From an uncultured Leptotrichia sp. (GTDB lineage Bacteria > Fusobacteriota > Fusobacteriia > Fusobacteriales > Leptotrichiaceae), in NCBI GenBank assembly GCA_937925095.1, contig CALEXX010000061.1:1-28350 (forward strand): DNA of 28,350 nt, read 5' to 3'. This document shows, piece after piece, positions 1 to 8,347 of the stretch (the first letter of the stretch is position 1; each line of letters starts with the position of its first letter). The notes beneath the pieces were generated by a model. The model was given only the letters and a program-made list of their open reading frames with translations. It was not told where the DNA came from and made no database searches. A program made the translations under genes and the position numbers.

Positions 1-7
1 TTTTCAT
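1..7 (-). CDS. Start of a gene running off the left edge
   Basis: An ATG (complement of 5-7) follows the stop codon of the neighbouring minus-strand gene by one base. It is preceded by an AGGAGAG ribosome site lying in the last codons of that gene. Only two codons fall inside the window, so nothing can be said of the product. The arrangement suggests translational coupling with the gene at 9-965. Confidence 0.45.
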
Positions 8-8
8 T

Positions 9-965
9 TTACTCTCCTATTCTTATAATTCTACGATAAAAATTGAAATCGCCATTGAGATCTTCTTCCTCATAGTCAATAACTTGATTAAAGTATGGCG
101 AACATGGGAAATAACCTAAAAAATCTCCATATCCTCCACAAATATTGCAACCTCCATCTCCACCTTTAGAGAAAGATTTATTGTCAATAATTTCCATTTT
201 ATATGGGTCATAAGCTATAGAAAGTCCAAAGAAATTTGGCTCTTCCAAGTCATATTTATCATTGTCTTCTTTAGAGAAATACAATAAATTCATATTGTAG
301 TCCAAGTCATCTCCCCAAGGAAATAAAGTTCTACAACCTCCACCACATAGATATTCCCACTCATCTAAATTAGCTAAAGAAAAGCCTTCCTCCTTTAAAT
401 TTTCACAAAGTTCCTCGTAGCTAATATCATCATATAGCTCTATTTCTATGTCATTTCCAACTTTTGTAAATCTAGCTGTTTCATCCAGTGTCAGCCTATT
501 GTAGTCAGAGCTTTTAAACTCATTATAGTCTTTTAATAAGTCACTGTCAAAGTCTTTTAATTCTTCTAAATTAGACTTTCTCCAAGCCACTGTCTGCAAA
601 TCTCTTTCAACTAGCATAGGTTTTATAGTTGCTTTTCTAAGTTTACTGAAGTTGTCTCTGATGTATTCTTCTAAAACTGTATTTAAGTCTTCAGTTTCGT
701 CTAAACAATATTTTAAACCTTTTAAAGTTTCATCAGATAAGTTCTTAGGTAGTCCTTCATAACCTAGAGTTACAGTATCTCCAGGAATAAAAACAAACTC
801 ACTTTCCTTGTATTTAAAAACAGCTGTAAAAGTTGATTTTGAATACTTGGAAAAAGTTTCAAATCTTAGAAGCTCCATATTGTACTTCTTGGCTAAATTT
901 TCTAAAATCTCTTTCTTCTCTTCTATAGGTAAAAGGGAATAAGCCTCATTGTATAAATTCTCCAT
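9..965 (-). CDS. Divergent formylglycine-generating-enzyme (SUMF1)-like protein
   Basis: The product is 318 residues with no signal peptide or membrane segment. Its second half resembles the FGE-sulfatase/SUMF1 fold: a WEYLCGGGC...FPWGDDL stretch matches the family's 'EWEYAARGG...YPWGD' signature, and 'EPNFFGLSIAYDPYKMEI' matches the usual 'PNxFGLYDMxGNVWE'. The ending is unlike true formylglycine enzymes: the usual GGSW...R core is replaced by a cysteine- and glycine-rich block (GGDGGCNICGGYG), so oxidase activity should not be assumed. The N-terminal 200 residues are acidic and I do not recognise them. The start is supported by GGAGG four bases upstream of the ATG. The gene follows the DUF523 gene by 8 bp and probably shares its transcript. 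Confidence 0.6.
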   Translation of the reverse strand: MENLYNEAYSLLPIEEKKEILENLAKKYNMELLRFETFSKYSKSTFTAVFKYKESEFVFIPGDTVTLGYEGLPKNLSDETLKGLKYCLDETEDLNTVLEEYIRDNFSKLRKATIKPMLVERDLQTVAWRKSNLEELKDFDSDLLKDYNEFKSSDYNRLTLDETARFTKVGNDIEIELYDDISYEELCENLKEEGFSLANLDEWEYLCGGGCRTLFPWGDDLDYNMNLLYFSKEDNDKYDLEEPNFFGLSIAYDPYKMEIIDNKSFSKGGDGGCNICGGYGDFLGYFPCSPYFNQVIDYEEEDLNGDFNFYRRIIRIGE

Positions 966-973
966 AAAACCTC

Positions 974-1447
974 CTAATTTTTAGCTAATTCTATTAAATA
1001 TTTTTCAATTTTTTCTAAATTCTCTTCAGAAAAAACTATGATATTTTCTTCATTTAATTTTCTTGTTGTAATTCCCTGTCCTAAAATAATATTTCCTGAG
1101 AAAGTCCCATCATAGATATGTGTGCTACCACAAGAGGGACTTCTTTCTTTTAAAATAACAAAATCAATTTCATTTTCCTTAGCTACTTTTAAAGTTTTTT
1201 CAGCTCCTACTAAAAATTCTTCTGTGACATCTCTGTTATCCTTACTAAAAACTTTATTTTCCCTGATTTCAGAGGGTACTCTCGGTATGGGCAAGCCTCC
1301 AAAGCATTCAGGACAAACTTTTACAATGTCCACATTATATTTTTCCAACAATGTAACAAGTTCTGGTGTAAGATTATTTCCACCAGAATATTTCACATTG
1401 TCTCCCAACAAGCAAGCACTTATCAGGACTTTTATTTTCTTTTTCAT
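974..1447 (-). CDS. DUF523 family protein
   Basis: The product is 157 residues and matches the DUF523 (YbbK-like) family. Visible features are the N-terminal 'LISACLLGDNVKYSGGNN', a central 'VCPECFGGLPIPRVPSEI' and a late 'KERSPSCGS'. The conserved cysteines of these three motifs suggest a metal or cofactor site, but the biochemical role is not established. The ATG at 1447 is chosen over the in-frame ATG at 1462 because GGGGAG lies just upstream of the former. It has the usual length for a stand-alone DUF523 domain. It is the upstream partner of the FGE-like gene at 9-965. Confidence 0.85.
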   Translation of the reverse strand: MKKKIKVLISACLLGDNVKYSGGNNLTPELVTLLEKYNVDIVKVCPECFGGLPIPRVPSEIRENKVFSKDNRDVTEEFLVGAEKTLKVAKENEIDFVILKERSPSCGSTHIYDGTFSGNIILGQGITTRKLNEENIIVFSEENLEKIEKYLIELAKN

Positions 1448-1491
1448 ATAGCTCCCCTGCATCTATTATACTTAATTCTTATAATTTATTT

Positions 1492-2019
1492 TTAGCTACC
1501 AACCTGTCCCTTTGCAAAAAATGATACGATAAGGAAAATTAGTGGGAGAATCATAAGTATTTTTCCCACTATTTTGAAAACTTTAGATGCAAATATTTTA
1601 TCTTTATCATTAAGAATTTCGTGTCTCTTAGGATTATTAGAATTATATTTTACTATAATATCTTCACCTGTACGATATTTTGTTTGGCCACTCATACCAT
1701 GACGACCCATATAAGTAATACAAGTAACATTTTCAGAATCAGTATATTTTAGATTTATATCTGCATTTTTTAATAAAACATAAGGTTTAACTATATATTT
1801 ATGATTATTTACTATGTATTGATATATGACATAAGTATCTGTTAATCTACTACCAAAATTAAGTTTCGTAACTTCTAAAACTTCTCCTTCTACTTCCTTG
1901 TCGCAATCTTTCATATTATTTTGATATATTTTTTCATATATAATTCCAATTATTAGAAATATAGAAGCAAAAACAAAAGAAACTCCAGCAATCAATAAAA
2001 ACAAAACTCTACTACTCAT
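1492..2019 (-). CDS. DUF3592-like two-helix membrane protein
   Basis: The product is 175 residues with a membrane helix at about residues 4-28 and another near the C-terminus (about 150-168). Between them is an extracytoplasmic region with the pattern 'CDKEVEGEVLEV...YVIYQYIVNNHKYIVKPYV...GEDIIVKYNSNNP'. That beta-rich, two-helix layout is typical of DUF3592 proteins, whose function is unknown. The ATG at 2019 is preferred over the one at 2052 because GAGAGGTG lies four bases before it. It sits between the DUF523 and DUF2325 genes on the same strand, 44 bp after the latter. Confidence 0.6.
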   Translation of the reverse strand: MSSRVLFLLIAGVSFVFASIFLIIGIIYEKIYQNNMKDCDKEVEGEVLEVTKLNFGSRLTDTYVIYQYIVNNHKYIVKPYVLLKNADINLKYTDSENVTCITYMGRHGMSGQTKYRTGEDIIVKYNSNNPKRHEILNDKDKIFASKVFKIVGKILMILPLIFLIVSFFAKGQVGS

Positions 2020-2063
2020 TTTACACCTCTCTTTTTTAGTTAGAAACATCAAAAATTTATTAA

Positions 2064-3377
2064 CTATTCAGAAAACTTTTTAATTTTATCCAAATTTGAA
2101 GTTGAAATTCTATATATTTTCAATCCATGACTTTTCAGCTTGTAATACGCCGAATGTGAATTATAGGATGTATCAAAAATTATAATATCTGAATTTTTTA
2201 ATTTATCTGAATTTCTGAAAACTGCTGTGGCATGGATAAACTCAATTCTAAATCCCTTTTCTTCTGCATATTTTTCAGCTTTTTCAATAACTTTCTGACT
2301 CCATCTCCCGCCAATCACCTTTACATTCTGATTTATCAAATCTATCTTTTTCTCTTCTGAAAGCTCTTTTATATTTATATTTTCAACTACTTCTAGATTT
2401 TCATCCTGTTCCATATTTTCAATTTCCTGTTCAAGATATTTTATCTGTAAATTCAATTTTTCAATTTCTTTTTTCTGTTTTTCAATTGTCTTTTCAGCTT
2501 CTTTATTTCTATGTTTTTTCAAATCTTCCTTCAATTTCCTGTTTTCTTCTTCAAGCCTATCATTTTTCAAATTCAGAAATTTATTTTCCTGCTCCGTTCC
2601 TTCTATTTCAGTGATTATTTCCTCTAAGTCCCTTTCTTTTTCACTGACTTTATACGAATTTATATTAAAAAATTCAAACCCTCTCCTAAAAGTTTCCCTC
2701 ATTGAAAAATATTCTTTCATCTTTTCATCAAAAAAACTTAAAAAATCTGCCGAGACAATGAAGTTTTTATCTTCCTTTTGAAATTCCAAATTATATTTTT
2801 GTGATAATTTTTCCAAATTTCTCTTTTTTACATTCTTATGCTTCGTATCTATATATTCCTGAAATTCCTTCTCAAAATTGTCATTTTCCAGTTCTTTCAG
2901 AGCTTTTTCCAAAAACGATTCTTTTTCCATTATTTTCTGCCTGTTGTCTTCTAGTTTTTCTATATATTTAGAATATTCTTCCTTGAAAAACTCCAAAAGT
3001 TCAGTCATATTATCTGTACTTAAAACATACATTATCATCTGTTCGGGATTTAAACCTCTTCCATTCACCCTTAATATTTTATCCCTCTGGAATTCTTTCA
3101 AATAATCTTCTTTCGTAAAATTCATACATTTCTTTTCAACATATGAATTATTCATTTCAATCAATTTTTTCAGAAAATCCTTATTTGATTCGTTAATTTT
3201 TCCAACAATATCAATTTCCCTTTCAAAAAAAATCGAATTTTCATTAAACGGCTTTCTAAATTTCTTTTCTAACAGTTCATTATTAAAATTATCAATTAAT
3301 AAATCAAAAAAAATATTTTCATTTATAGATTTAAGTTTTTCTATCAGTAACACAACTTTTTCATTCTTTTTCAGCAT
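2064..3377 (-). CDS. Coiled-coil protein with C-terminal DUF2325 domain
   Basis: The product is 437 residues and soluble. The first 240 residues are lysine/glutamate-rich and mostly helical. Residues about 245-330 form a strong heptad-like coiled coil ('EEENRKLKEDLKKHRNKE' and onward). The last 85 residues match DUF2325: 'VKVIGGRWSQKVIEKAEKYAEEKGFRIEF' starts a Rossmann-like fold, followed by 'SDIIIFDTSYNSHSAYYKLK'. DUF2325 proteins are often found in accessory regions, and I know of no settled function. A GGAG lies about 12 bases before the ATG, which is a weak but acceptable site. An alternative view is a defence or stress accessory protein, but nothing in the neighbourhood proves that. Confidence 0.75.
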   Translation of the reverse strand: MLKKNEKVVLLIEKLKSINENIFFDLLIDNFNNELLEKKFRKPFNENSIFFEREIDIVGKINESNKDFLKKLIEMNNSYVEKKCMNFTKEDYLKEFQRDKILRVNGRGLNPEQMIMYVLSTDNMTELLEFFKEEYSKYIEKLEDNRQKIMEKESFLEKALKELENDNFEKEFQEYIDTKHKNVKKRNLEKLSQKYNLEFQKEDKNFIVSADFLSFFDEKMKEYFSMRETFRRGFEFFNINSYKVSEKERDLEEIITEIEGTEQENKFLNLKNDRLEEENRKLKEDLKKHRNKEAEKTIEKQKKEIEKLNLQIKYLEQEIENMEQDENLEVVENINIKELSEEKKIDLINQNVKVIGGRWSQKVIEKAEKYAEEKGFRIEFIHATAVFRNSDKLKNSDIIIFDTSYNSHSAYYKLKSHGLKIYRISTSNLDKIKKFSE

Positions 3378-3570
3378 TTTCTAATCCCGCTCCAAAATAA
3401 TTAATCACATTTCCACACTACTGTATCAAATTAATTTACTGTAATAGTGAAAACAACTATTCCATTATTTTAATTTGAAATTTTTCTTAATTAAATAAAA
3501 CATAATAATTATCCAGTGCCCCCAGAAAACCATTATGTTTCAATTTATTTATTTCTACATATTTTTATTA

Positions 3571-3879
3571 TTATTTTCCGATTATATTTTTTTCTTCTAA
3601 CAACAGTCTGTTTTCTTCTCCTACAGGTGTCCATCCTTTTTCAATAAGCTCTTTTATAAATATTTTATTATATACAAAACTCATTACTATCCCAAGAACT
3701 AGTCCTCCAATACCTGCTGTGACAGCCGCTAAAAGAATTGCTCCGAAGAACATTATTGCCGACCATTTTAAATCTCCTCTAAATAAAGGAACAAAAAAAC
3801 CAAAAAAGAATACTGTCCACGAAAAACCTACTTTTACTTCCTTTCTTAATCCATTTTTTTCTAAAACTACACGATTCAT
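3571..3879 (-). CDS. HrgC/DUF2628-like small membrane protein
   Basis: The product is 102 residues. A short basic N-terminus ends in 'VKVGFSWTVFFFGFFVPLFRGDLKW', a signature I associate with HrgC and DUF2628-type proteins. Two further hydrophobic stretches follow (about residues 40-72), then a soluble tail containing 'KGWTPV'. The function is unknown. The start at 3879 is chosen because GAGAGGTG lies six bases upstream and the longer reading from 3927 adds only an unlikely leader. A TTGAAA-N17-TATACT promoter lies about 100 bp upstream (3975-4003). Confidence 0.65.
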   Translation of the reverse strand: MNRVVLEKNGLRKEVKVGFSWTVFFFGFFVPLFRGDLKWSAIMFFGAILLAAVTAGIGGLVLGIVMSFVYNKIFIKELIEKGWTPVGEENRLLLEEKNIIGK

Positions 3880-3974
3880 TTCTTTCACCTCTCTACTTTC
3901 TAATTGTTCATTTAATCCCGTATCCAACTTTCATAATTTTTTTATGAATATATTTAGATTTTTTCACTTTTATT

Positions 3975-4003
3975 AGTATAACCTTTATTTTTTCTTTTTT
4001 CAA
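3975..4003 (-). promoter_or_regulatory. Sigma-70 promoter of the HrgC-like gene
   Basis: On the minus strand the -35 TTGAAA (3998-4003) and -10 TATACT (3975-3980) are separated by exactly 17 bp. The predicted start of transcription lies near 3968, leaving a leader of about 90 bases. Confidence 0.6.
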
Positions 4004-4114
4004 CTTCATATTTTTAATACTATATATTTTTTTTATATATAACAGTTATAATTTAATATTTCATTTAAGCAATTTTTTATTATAGCCATTTCTAAACCTC
4101 AGACATCACCCTCC

Positions 4115-4143
4115 TTGCTTTTATTCTGTCCTTACTGTATAAT
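4115..4143 (+). promoter_or_regulatory. Sigma-70 promoter of the two-component operon
   Basis: The -35 TTGCTT (4115-4120) and the consensus -10 TATAAT (4138-4143) are 17 bp apart. Transcription would begin near 4150, about 48 bases before the regulator's ATG. A second TATAAT at 4167-4172 has no matching -35. Confidence 0.6.
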
Positions 4144-4197
4144 AAAAGAAAAACACACATTAACTTTATAATATAAAGGGAAAGGAGATCAATTCAA

Positions 4198-4875
4198 ATG
4201 AGGATACTTGTAGTTGAAGATGAGGTAAATTTAAATGATATTATCGTAAAAAAATTAAAATTGGAACACTATGGCGTTGATTCATGTTTTGATGGGGAAG
4301 AAGCGCTTGATTATATTTTTTCTGTTGAATATGATGTAATATTGCTGGATATTATGCTGCCTAAATTAAATGGTTTTGAAGTTCTTAAAAAAATAAGAAG
4401 CCGTAATATTAAAACTCCTGTTCTTCTCCTTACAGCACGTGATGAAATAGAAGACAGAGTTCAGGGCCTTGATTTTGGAGCTGACGACTATCTTATAAAG
4501 CCTTTTGCCTTTGATGAACTCCTGGCAAGGATCCGTGTACTTCTTAGAAGAAACACAAATAATGCAAGCAATGTCTTCACTATTGCTAATCTTACTGTTA
4601 ACTGTGATTCCCACGAAGTATACAGGGATAAAACTCCAATAAAACTCTCAACAAGGGAATTTACTATTCTGGAATATATGATCAGAAACAAGGAAAAAGT
4701 TCTTCCAAGGGAAAAAATTGAACAGCACATATGGGATTACAACTATGAAGGTGGTACAAATGTTGTTGATGTGTATATAAGATATTTAAGAAAAAAAATT
4801 GATGATAATTTTTCACCAAAACTGATTCACACCATAAGGGGAATTGGATATATTCTGAAGGTGGACAATGAATAA
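4198..4875 (+). CDS. OmpR-family response regulator
   Basis: The product is 225 residues, the standard length. The receiver domain covers residues 1-117, with acidic residues E7/D8/E9, phospho-acceptor D51 (LLDIMLP), switch T79 and conserved K101 (KPF). Residues about 128-222 form the winged-helix DNA-binding domain, with 'LSTREFTILEYM' and the closing 'DVYIRYLRKKID...TIRGIGYIL' recognition region. A GGAGATC ribosome site precedes the ATG. The end overlaps the start of the kinase gene by 8 bases, so the pair is translationally coupled. The presence of two PepSY proteins just downstream suggests an envelope-stress or metal-responsive regulon of the ArlRS or CiaRH kind; the specific signal cannot be read from sequence. 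Confidence 0.95.
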   Translation: MRILVVEDEVNLNDIIVKKLKLEHYGVDSCFDGEEALDYIFSVEYDVILLDIMLPKLNGFEVLKKIRSRNIKTPVLLLTARDEIEDRVQGLDFGADDYLIKPFAFDELLARIRVLLRRNTNNASNVFTIANLTVNCDSHEVYRDKTPIKLSTREFTILEYMIRNKEKVLPREKIEQHIWDYNYEGGTNVVDVYIRYLRKKIDDNFSPKLIHTIRGIGYILKVDNE

Positions 4876-6232
4876 AATTTCTATAAAACTGAAAATAATG
4901 CTATGGTATATGGGATTAATGACAGGTCTTGTAATCCTCTTTCTTCTAATTATTTTTTATATGAGTGAAAAGATTATCCATTCTTATGAATATGGATATC
5001 TTAAAACTACAGTGGAAAGCAGCTTTAAGGAAATATATGTCAAAAATGGGGAAATTATCGTTGACAATGATATGGAAACCAAGATAAATACAATACAGAT
5101 TTCAGTATACAATAAAAATTTAGGATTTGTATACGGTAATAATCCTCTAAATTTTGAATATGATGATACTTTTTCAGACAAGAAAATTATTAAAACTGTT
5201 AAACATCAGCATGAAAAATGGTATGTATACGAAAGTAAAAAAAATTATGAAGGATATGGAGAAATCTGGATTCGTGGTGTAATGTCTGCAGTTGGAGCAA
5301 GTCAGGCCATAGAAACTGTAATTTCAATTTCTCTTATTATATTTCCATTTTTCCTTATTTTTGCCGGAATAATTGGATATATTATAACCCGAAATGCTTT
5401 CATACCTATAAAAAAAATTAGGTCTGCCGCTGAAAAAATAAACGAAGGAAACGACTTATCACAAAGGATAAACCTGGGAGAAGGAAATGATGAAATTTAT
5501 ACGCTTGCAAATACATTTGACACAATGTTTGACAGACTGCAAGATTCTTTTGAAAGAGAAGTACAGTTTAATTCAGATGTGTCTCATGAATTACGGACAC
5601 CGATTTCTGTCATAATGTCCCAATCAGAATATGGAAAGGAAAATGTAGTTTCTGTTGAAGAAGGTAAAAATATCTTTAATATAATCTTTAATGAAGCTCA
5701 AAAAATGTCACAGCTTGTTTCTCAACTGCTAACCCTTTCAAGAATGGACAGGGGACATCAGAAATTAAATCTGGCTAATGTCAATATTAGTGAACTGGCA
5801 GAAATAGTAGTTGATTCCAGAAGGGAAGATGCCAAAAGAAAAAATATAAATATCTTTTCTAAAATTACCCCTGACATTTATGCTGATATTGATGAAACAA
5901 TGATAATGAGAGTGTTTATAAATCTTCTCTCAAATGCTGTTACATATGGAAAATCTAACGGAAATATTTATGTTGATTTAGATATGCAGGAGAAAACAAT
6001 TGTAATCAAAATTGCTGATGACGGAATTGGAATAAGTGATGAACACATTGATAAAATATGGACAAGATTTTATCAGGTTGATCCTTCACGTAACAGTGAG
6101 GGAACAGGACTTGGACTTTCAATGGTAAAATGGATTGTGGAAGCTCATAATGGGACTATTTCAGTTGCCAGTAAGCTTGGAGAAGGAACAATTTTCACAA
6201 TAAAAATTCCGCTCAAAATCGTTTCACTATAA
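4868..6232 (+). CDS. Membrane sensor histidine kinase
   Basis: The product is 454 residues and is the partner of the upstream regulator. Helix 1 is at about residues 10-32, an extracytoplasmic sensor loop at about 33-150, helix 2 at about 151-174 and a HAMP linker at about 175-230. The dimerisation/phospho-acceptor box is SHELRTP with H240. The ATPase domain shows the N box (NLLSNA, 350-355), G1 box DDGIGI (383-388) and G2 box GTGLGL (411-416). All catalytic motifs are intact. The sensor loop of about 115 residues has no domain I recognise. The ATG lies inside the regulator's last codons. No convincing terminator follows, so transcription may run on into the PepSY genes. Confidence 0.95.
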   Translation: MNKISIKLKIMLWYMGLMTGLVILFLLIIFYMSEKIIHSYEYGYLKTTVESSFKEIYVKNGEIIVDNDMETKINTIQISVYNKNLGFVYGNNPLNFEYDDTFSDKKIIKTVKHQHEKWYVYESKKNYEGYGEIWIRGVMSAVGASQAIETVISISLIIFPFFLIFAGIIGYIITRNAFIPIKKIRSAAEKINEGNDLSQRINLGEGNDEIYTLANTFDTMFDRLQDSFEREVQFNSDVSHELRTPISVIMSQSEYGKENVVSVEEGKNIFNIIFNEAQKMSQLVSQLLTLSRMDRGHQKLNLANVNISELAEIVVDSRREDAKRKNINIFSKITPDIYADIDETMIMRVFINLLSNAVTYGKSNGNIYVDLDMQEKTIVIKIADDGIGISDEHIDKIWTRFYQVDPSRNSEGTGLGLSMVKWIVEAHNGTISVASKLGEGTIFTIKIPLKIVSL

Positions 6233-6319
6233 ATTTTTTATTAAAAATTATTTTGAAAAGTCTTTTTTCTCATTTTTCTTTAATGTAAATTTGCTATTAT
6301 AGAATTACAGAAATAAATA

Positions 6320-6328
6320 TGCTATAAT
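6320..6328 (+). promoter_or_regulatory. Extended -10 promoter before the first PepSY gene
   Basis: TGcTATAAT is a perfect extended -10 element, 25 bases before the ATG at 6353. No clear -35 is present at the right distance, which is tolerated for extended -10 promoters. The leader would be only about 18 bases and carries a strong AAGGAGG. Confidence 0.5.
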
Positions 6329-6352
6329 AAGACAAATAAGGAGGTTATCAAT

Positions 6353-6703
6353 ATGAAAAAGAATTATTTAAAATGGACTTTGTCTAGTCTTCTGATTATA
6401 GGAAGTATTGGATTTGCTACAGGTAAACCTGATGTTGCAGTAAAAACTCCAAATCTTGTTATTGAAAATCAGACTGGACATTCAGAAATTAAAAGTGCAA
6501 AAAATGATAGAACAAAACTTTCACAGGATAGGGTTAAACAAATTGTTACAGCCAGAGTTCCTGGTTCAAACGTATCAGAAATTAAAGAATTCCGTGGAGA
6601 AGGAGATTCATTTAAGGGTAAACTGATTCATGCCGGAGTAATGTATGATTTTGAAATTGATGCTTACACAGGAAGAGCTATAAAATGGAGCTCTAATAAG
6701 TAA
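6353..6703 (+). CDS. Exported PepSY-domain protein
   Basis: The product is 116 residues with a signal peptide (MKKNYLK followed by a hydrophobic core, residues 8-24). From about residue 55 there is one PepSY domain: 'LSQDRVKQIVTARVPGSNVSEIKEFRG...GVMYDFEIDAYTGRAIKW'. PepSY modules occur as small exported regulators or inhibitors of peptidases and often sit next to two-component systems. Here the gene lies 120 bp downstream of the histidine kinase. It is followed at 26 bp by a second PepSY gene, so the two are probably cotranscribed. The start has AAGGAGG eight bases upstream. Confidence 0.85.
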   Translation: MKKNYLKWTLSSLLIIGSIGFATGKPDVAVKTPNLVIENQTGHSEIKSAKNDRTKLSQDRVKQIVTARVPGSNVSEIKEFRGEGDSFKGKLIHAGVMYDFEIDAYTGRAIKWSSNK

Positions 6704-6729
6704 AATTGAAATAGGAAGGGAGAATAAAA

Positions 6730-7065
6730 TTGAAAAAAATATTTTTAAAATCAATAGTACTTATTTCTCTTTTGCTTGAAATAACAGTATATTCTGCTAA
6801 CATTAATTATAATGATTTTATTCTTAATCAGAATAATACTGCTGAAAAAGTTAGATTTTCTGCAGGAAAAAATATCTCTTCTGAAAAAGCTAAACAGATT
6901 GCGTTATCTCATGCAAGAGTGGCAGAACGTGATGCTAAAATTACTAAAATTCAGCTTGGGGTGGAAAATGGTGTAGCTGTATATGAAATTGAATTTTACG
7001 TAAACGGGAAGAAGTTTGAATACGATATAAATAGTAATTCAGGAGAAATTGTAAAAATTAAATAG
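6730..7065 (+). CDS. Second exported PepSY-domain protein (TTG start)
   Basis: The product is 111 residues. Translation begins at TTG, supported by AGGAAGGGAG seven bases upstream; no ATG gives a complete signal peptide. Residues 1-22 form a signal peptide (KKIFLKSIVLISLLLEITVYS). The PepSY domain spans about residues 48-110 ('ISSEKAKQIALSHARV...GVAVYEIEFYVNGKKFEYDINSNSGEIVKIK'). It is diverged from its neighbour, so the pair is not a recent duplication. The weak TTG start may lower its yield relative to the first PepSY protein. Confidence 0.85.
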   Translation: MKKIFLKSIVLISLLLEITVYSANINYNDFILNQNNTAEKVRFSAGKNISSEKAKQIALSHARVAERDAKITKIQLGVENGVAVYEIEFYVNGKKFEYDINSNSGEIVKIK

Positions 7066-7162
7066 ACTGAATTAGAAAAAATAATATCAAAAAGGTAATT
7101 TAAAACTAAAAATCTCTGTAAATTTTATCTTCTATAATCAGAATTATTCAATATTCTGATAT

Positions 7163-7291
7163 AAAAAAAAGAGACTTTCTCAAAAACTATAAAATTAGAT
7201 ATAAAAACTATATTTTCAAATCATTTAAAACAGGAAATGATGAAAATATAGTTTTTTCTATTGTATTTATTTTTGAAAGAGTCTTTTTTTT
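7163..7291. terminator. Composite nested hairpin between convergent genes
   Basis: The outer arms at about 7163-7185 and 7270-7291 pair (A-run, GA, CUUUC, AAAAA against UUUUU, GAAAG, U-run) with one internal loop. The inner arms at 7206-7226 and 7235-7253 (AACTATATTTTC..ATCATTT against AAATGATGAAAATATAGTT) pair almost fully around an 8-base loop. T-runs end both strands, so it can stop transcription from the PepSY genes and from the opposing DUF4299 gene. Confidence 0.6.
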
Positions 7292-7304
7292 CATTCTTTT
7301 TCAA

Positions 7305-8222
7305 TTATTTTACCAGACCTAAAAGTTCTTCCCTGTTTAACGGTTCAACCATAATATATGAAGCATCTATAAATCTATATTTGTTTTCCGGTAAATTTTT
7401 AATAAAATCATCATAATCCACATATGCTGCAACATTATAACTGTTTTTATCGTTTTCATCTCCGTCAATAGTTACTAATCCAATATCCCAGAAGGCAATA
7501 TCTTCATTTTTAACTATATCTGAATTTTCAAATTCAACACTAGGTTTATAAGGAAGTATTGTTCTGGTATTTTGTGTAAGAGTATAAGCTCCTCTTATTC
7601 TTCCATCTTCCTTGTTTTTGAAAAATCGCTGATTTGCCGAATAGGCATCTAAATACTGTATTTCCTTTACCATATTAGAAAAAGTATCAATAGGGCTATC
7701 TGAATTTTCTATTTTATCAATCATTTCCTGATTAAAGGACACAACTCTATTTATTCCAAAAATACTATAAAGAGTTGGCTCATCACCTTTAACTCTTGAT
7801 GAAATTACTTCTATTCCATAAAGTATATCTCTTTCATAATCAAATTTATCAATATTTTCAGCTGTATATTCTTCTCCTGTTTCACTTATAATTTTTGAAT
7901 CGAATTTTTTAGCTAATGCTTTTATATATTCCAATGCCAGAATCCAATCTTCCCTGGATGACGGTGTAAAAACCCGCACACTATAATACTTATCTTTATT
8001 ATCATAAAATAATTCAAATCCTCTTGAACTATCTTTACCATCTCCTATTAAAAGGCACTGATAATTAGAAACTGGAGATAACAATAAATCATTGATATCA
8101 ATATTTCCGGTATTATAGCTGTAAAGCTCCTTATCCAGTAAACTCAATGCAGTTTCAACATTTAAAACAGGCTCATAACCTAAAAATTTTTTCTTGTTTT
8201 GCACATAAAAGCTTACACTCAT
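7305..8222 (-). CDS. DUF4299 family protein
   Basis: The product is 305 residues, cytosolic by appearance, with no signal or membrane segment. The opening 'MSVSFYVQNKKKFLGYEPVLNVETAL' and the overall length match the DUF4299 family, found mainly in streptococci and fusobacteria; no function is known. The sequence is rich in acidic and aromatic residues, with a C-terminal 'YRFIDASYIMVEPLNREEL'. The ATG at 8222 is chosen because GGAGG lies five bases upstream, four codons inside the longest reading frame. A consensus promoter lies about 125 bp upstream (8348-8376), giving a fairly long leader. It is single-gene and convergent with the PepSY pair. Confidence 0.7.
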   Translation of the reverse strand: MSVSFYVQNKKKFLGYEPVLNVETALSLLDKELYSYNTGNIDINDLLLSPVSNYQCLLIGDGKDSSRGFELFYDNKDKYYSVRVFTPSSREDWILALEYIKALAKKFDSKIISETGEEYTAENIDKFDYERDILYGIEVISSRVKGDEPTLYSIFGINRVVSFNQEMIDKIENSDSPIDTFSNMVKEIQYLDAYSANQRFFKNKEDGRIRGAYTLTQNTRTILPYKPSVEFENSDIVKNEDIAFWDIGLVTIDGDENDKNSYNVAAYVDYDDFIKNLPENKYRFIDASYIMVEPLNREELLGLVK

Positions 8223-8347
8223 TTTTTCCTCCATAAAATTTTTGATTTATTCTAATTTAAACAATTACATATATTATTAATATTGATATTTTCCTAAATA
8301 ATTTTTATAAATAAATCTGATTTTTCATATTTTACTTCAGTAATATA

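Larger units (their letters stand above)
3880..4197. other. Divergent intergenic region with two back-to-back promoters
   Basis: This 318-bp AT-rich spacer separates the HrgC-like gene from the two-component system. It holds one good promoter for each side (3975-4003 minus, 4115-4143 plus). The middle, about 4010-4075, is nearly pure A/T with no coding potential that I can see. Confidence 0.7.

Noticed and set aside
1122..1451. A 109-codon plus-strand frame opposite the DUF523 gene
   Set aside because: It mirrors the conserved DUF523 sequence and has no start signals.
4167..4172. A second TATAAT before the response regulator
   Set aside because: No -35-like hexamer is found 16-18 bp upstream and transcription would start too close to the ribosome site; the box at 4138 is better.
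6233..6260. AATTTTT/AAAAATT hairpin after the histidine kinase
   Set aside because: The stem has no G-C pairs and no clean T-run, so termination there is not supported.
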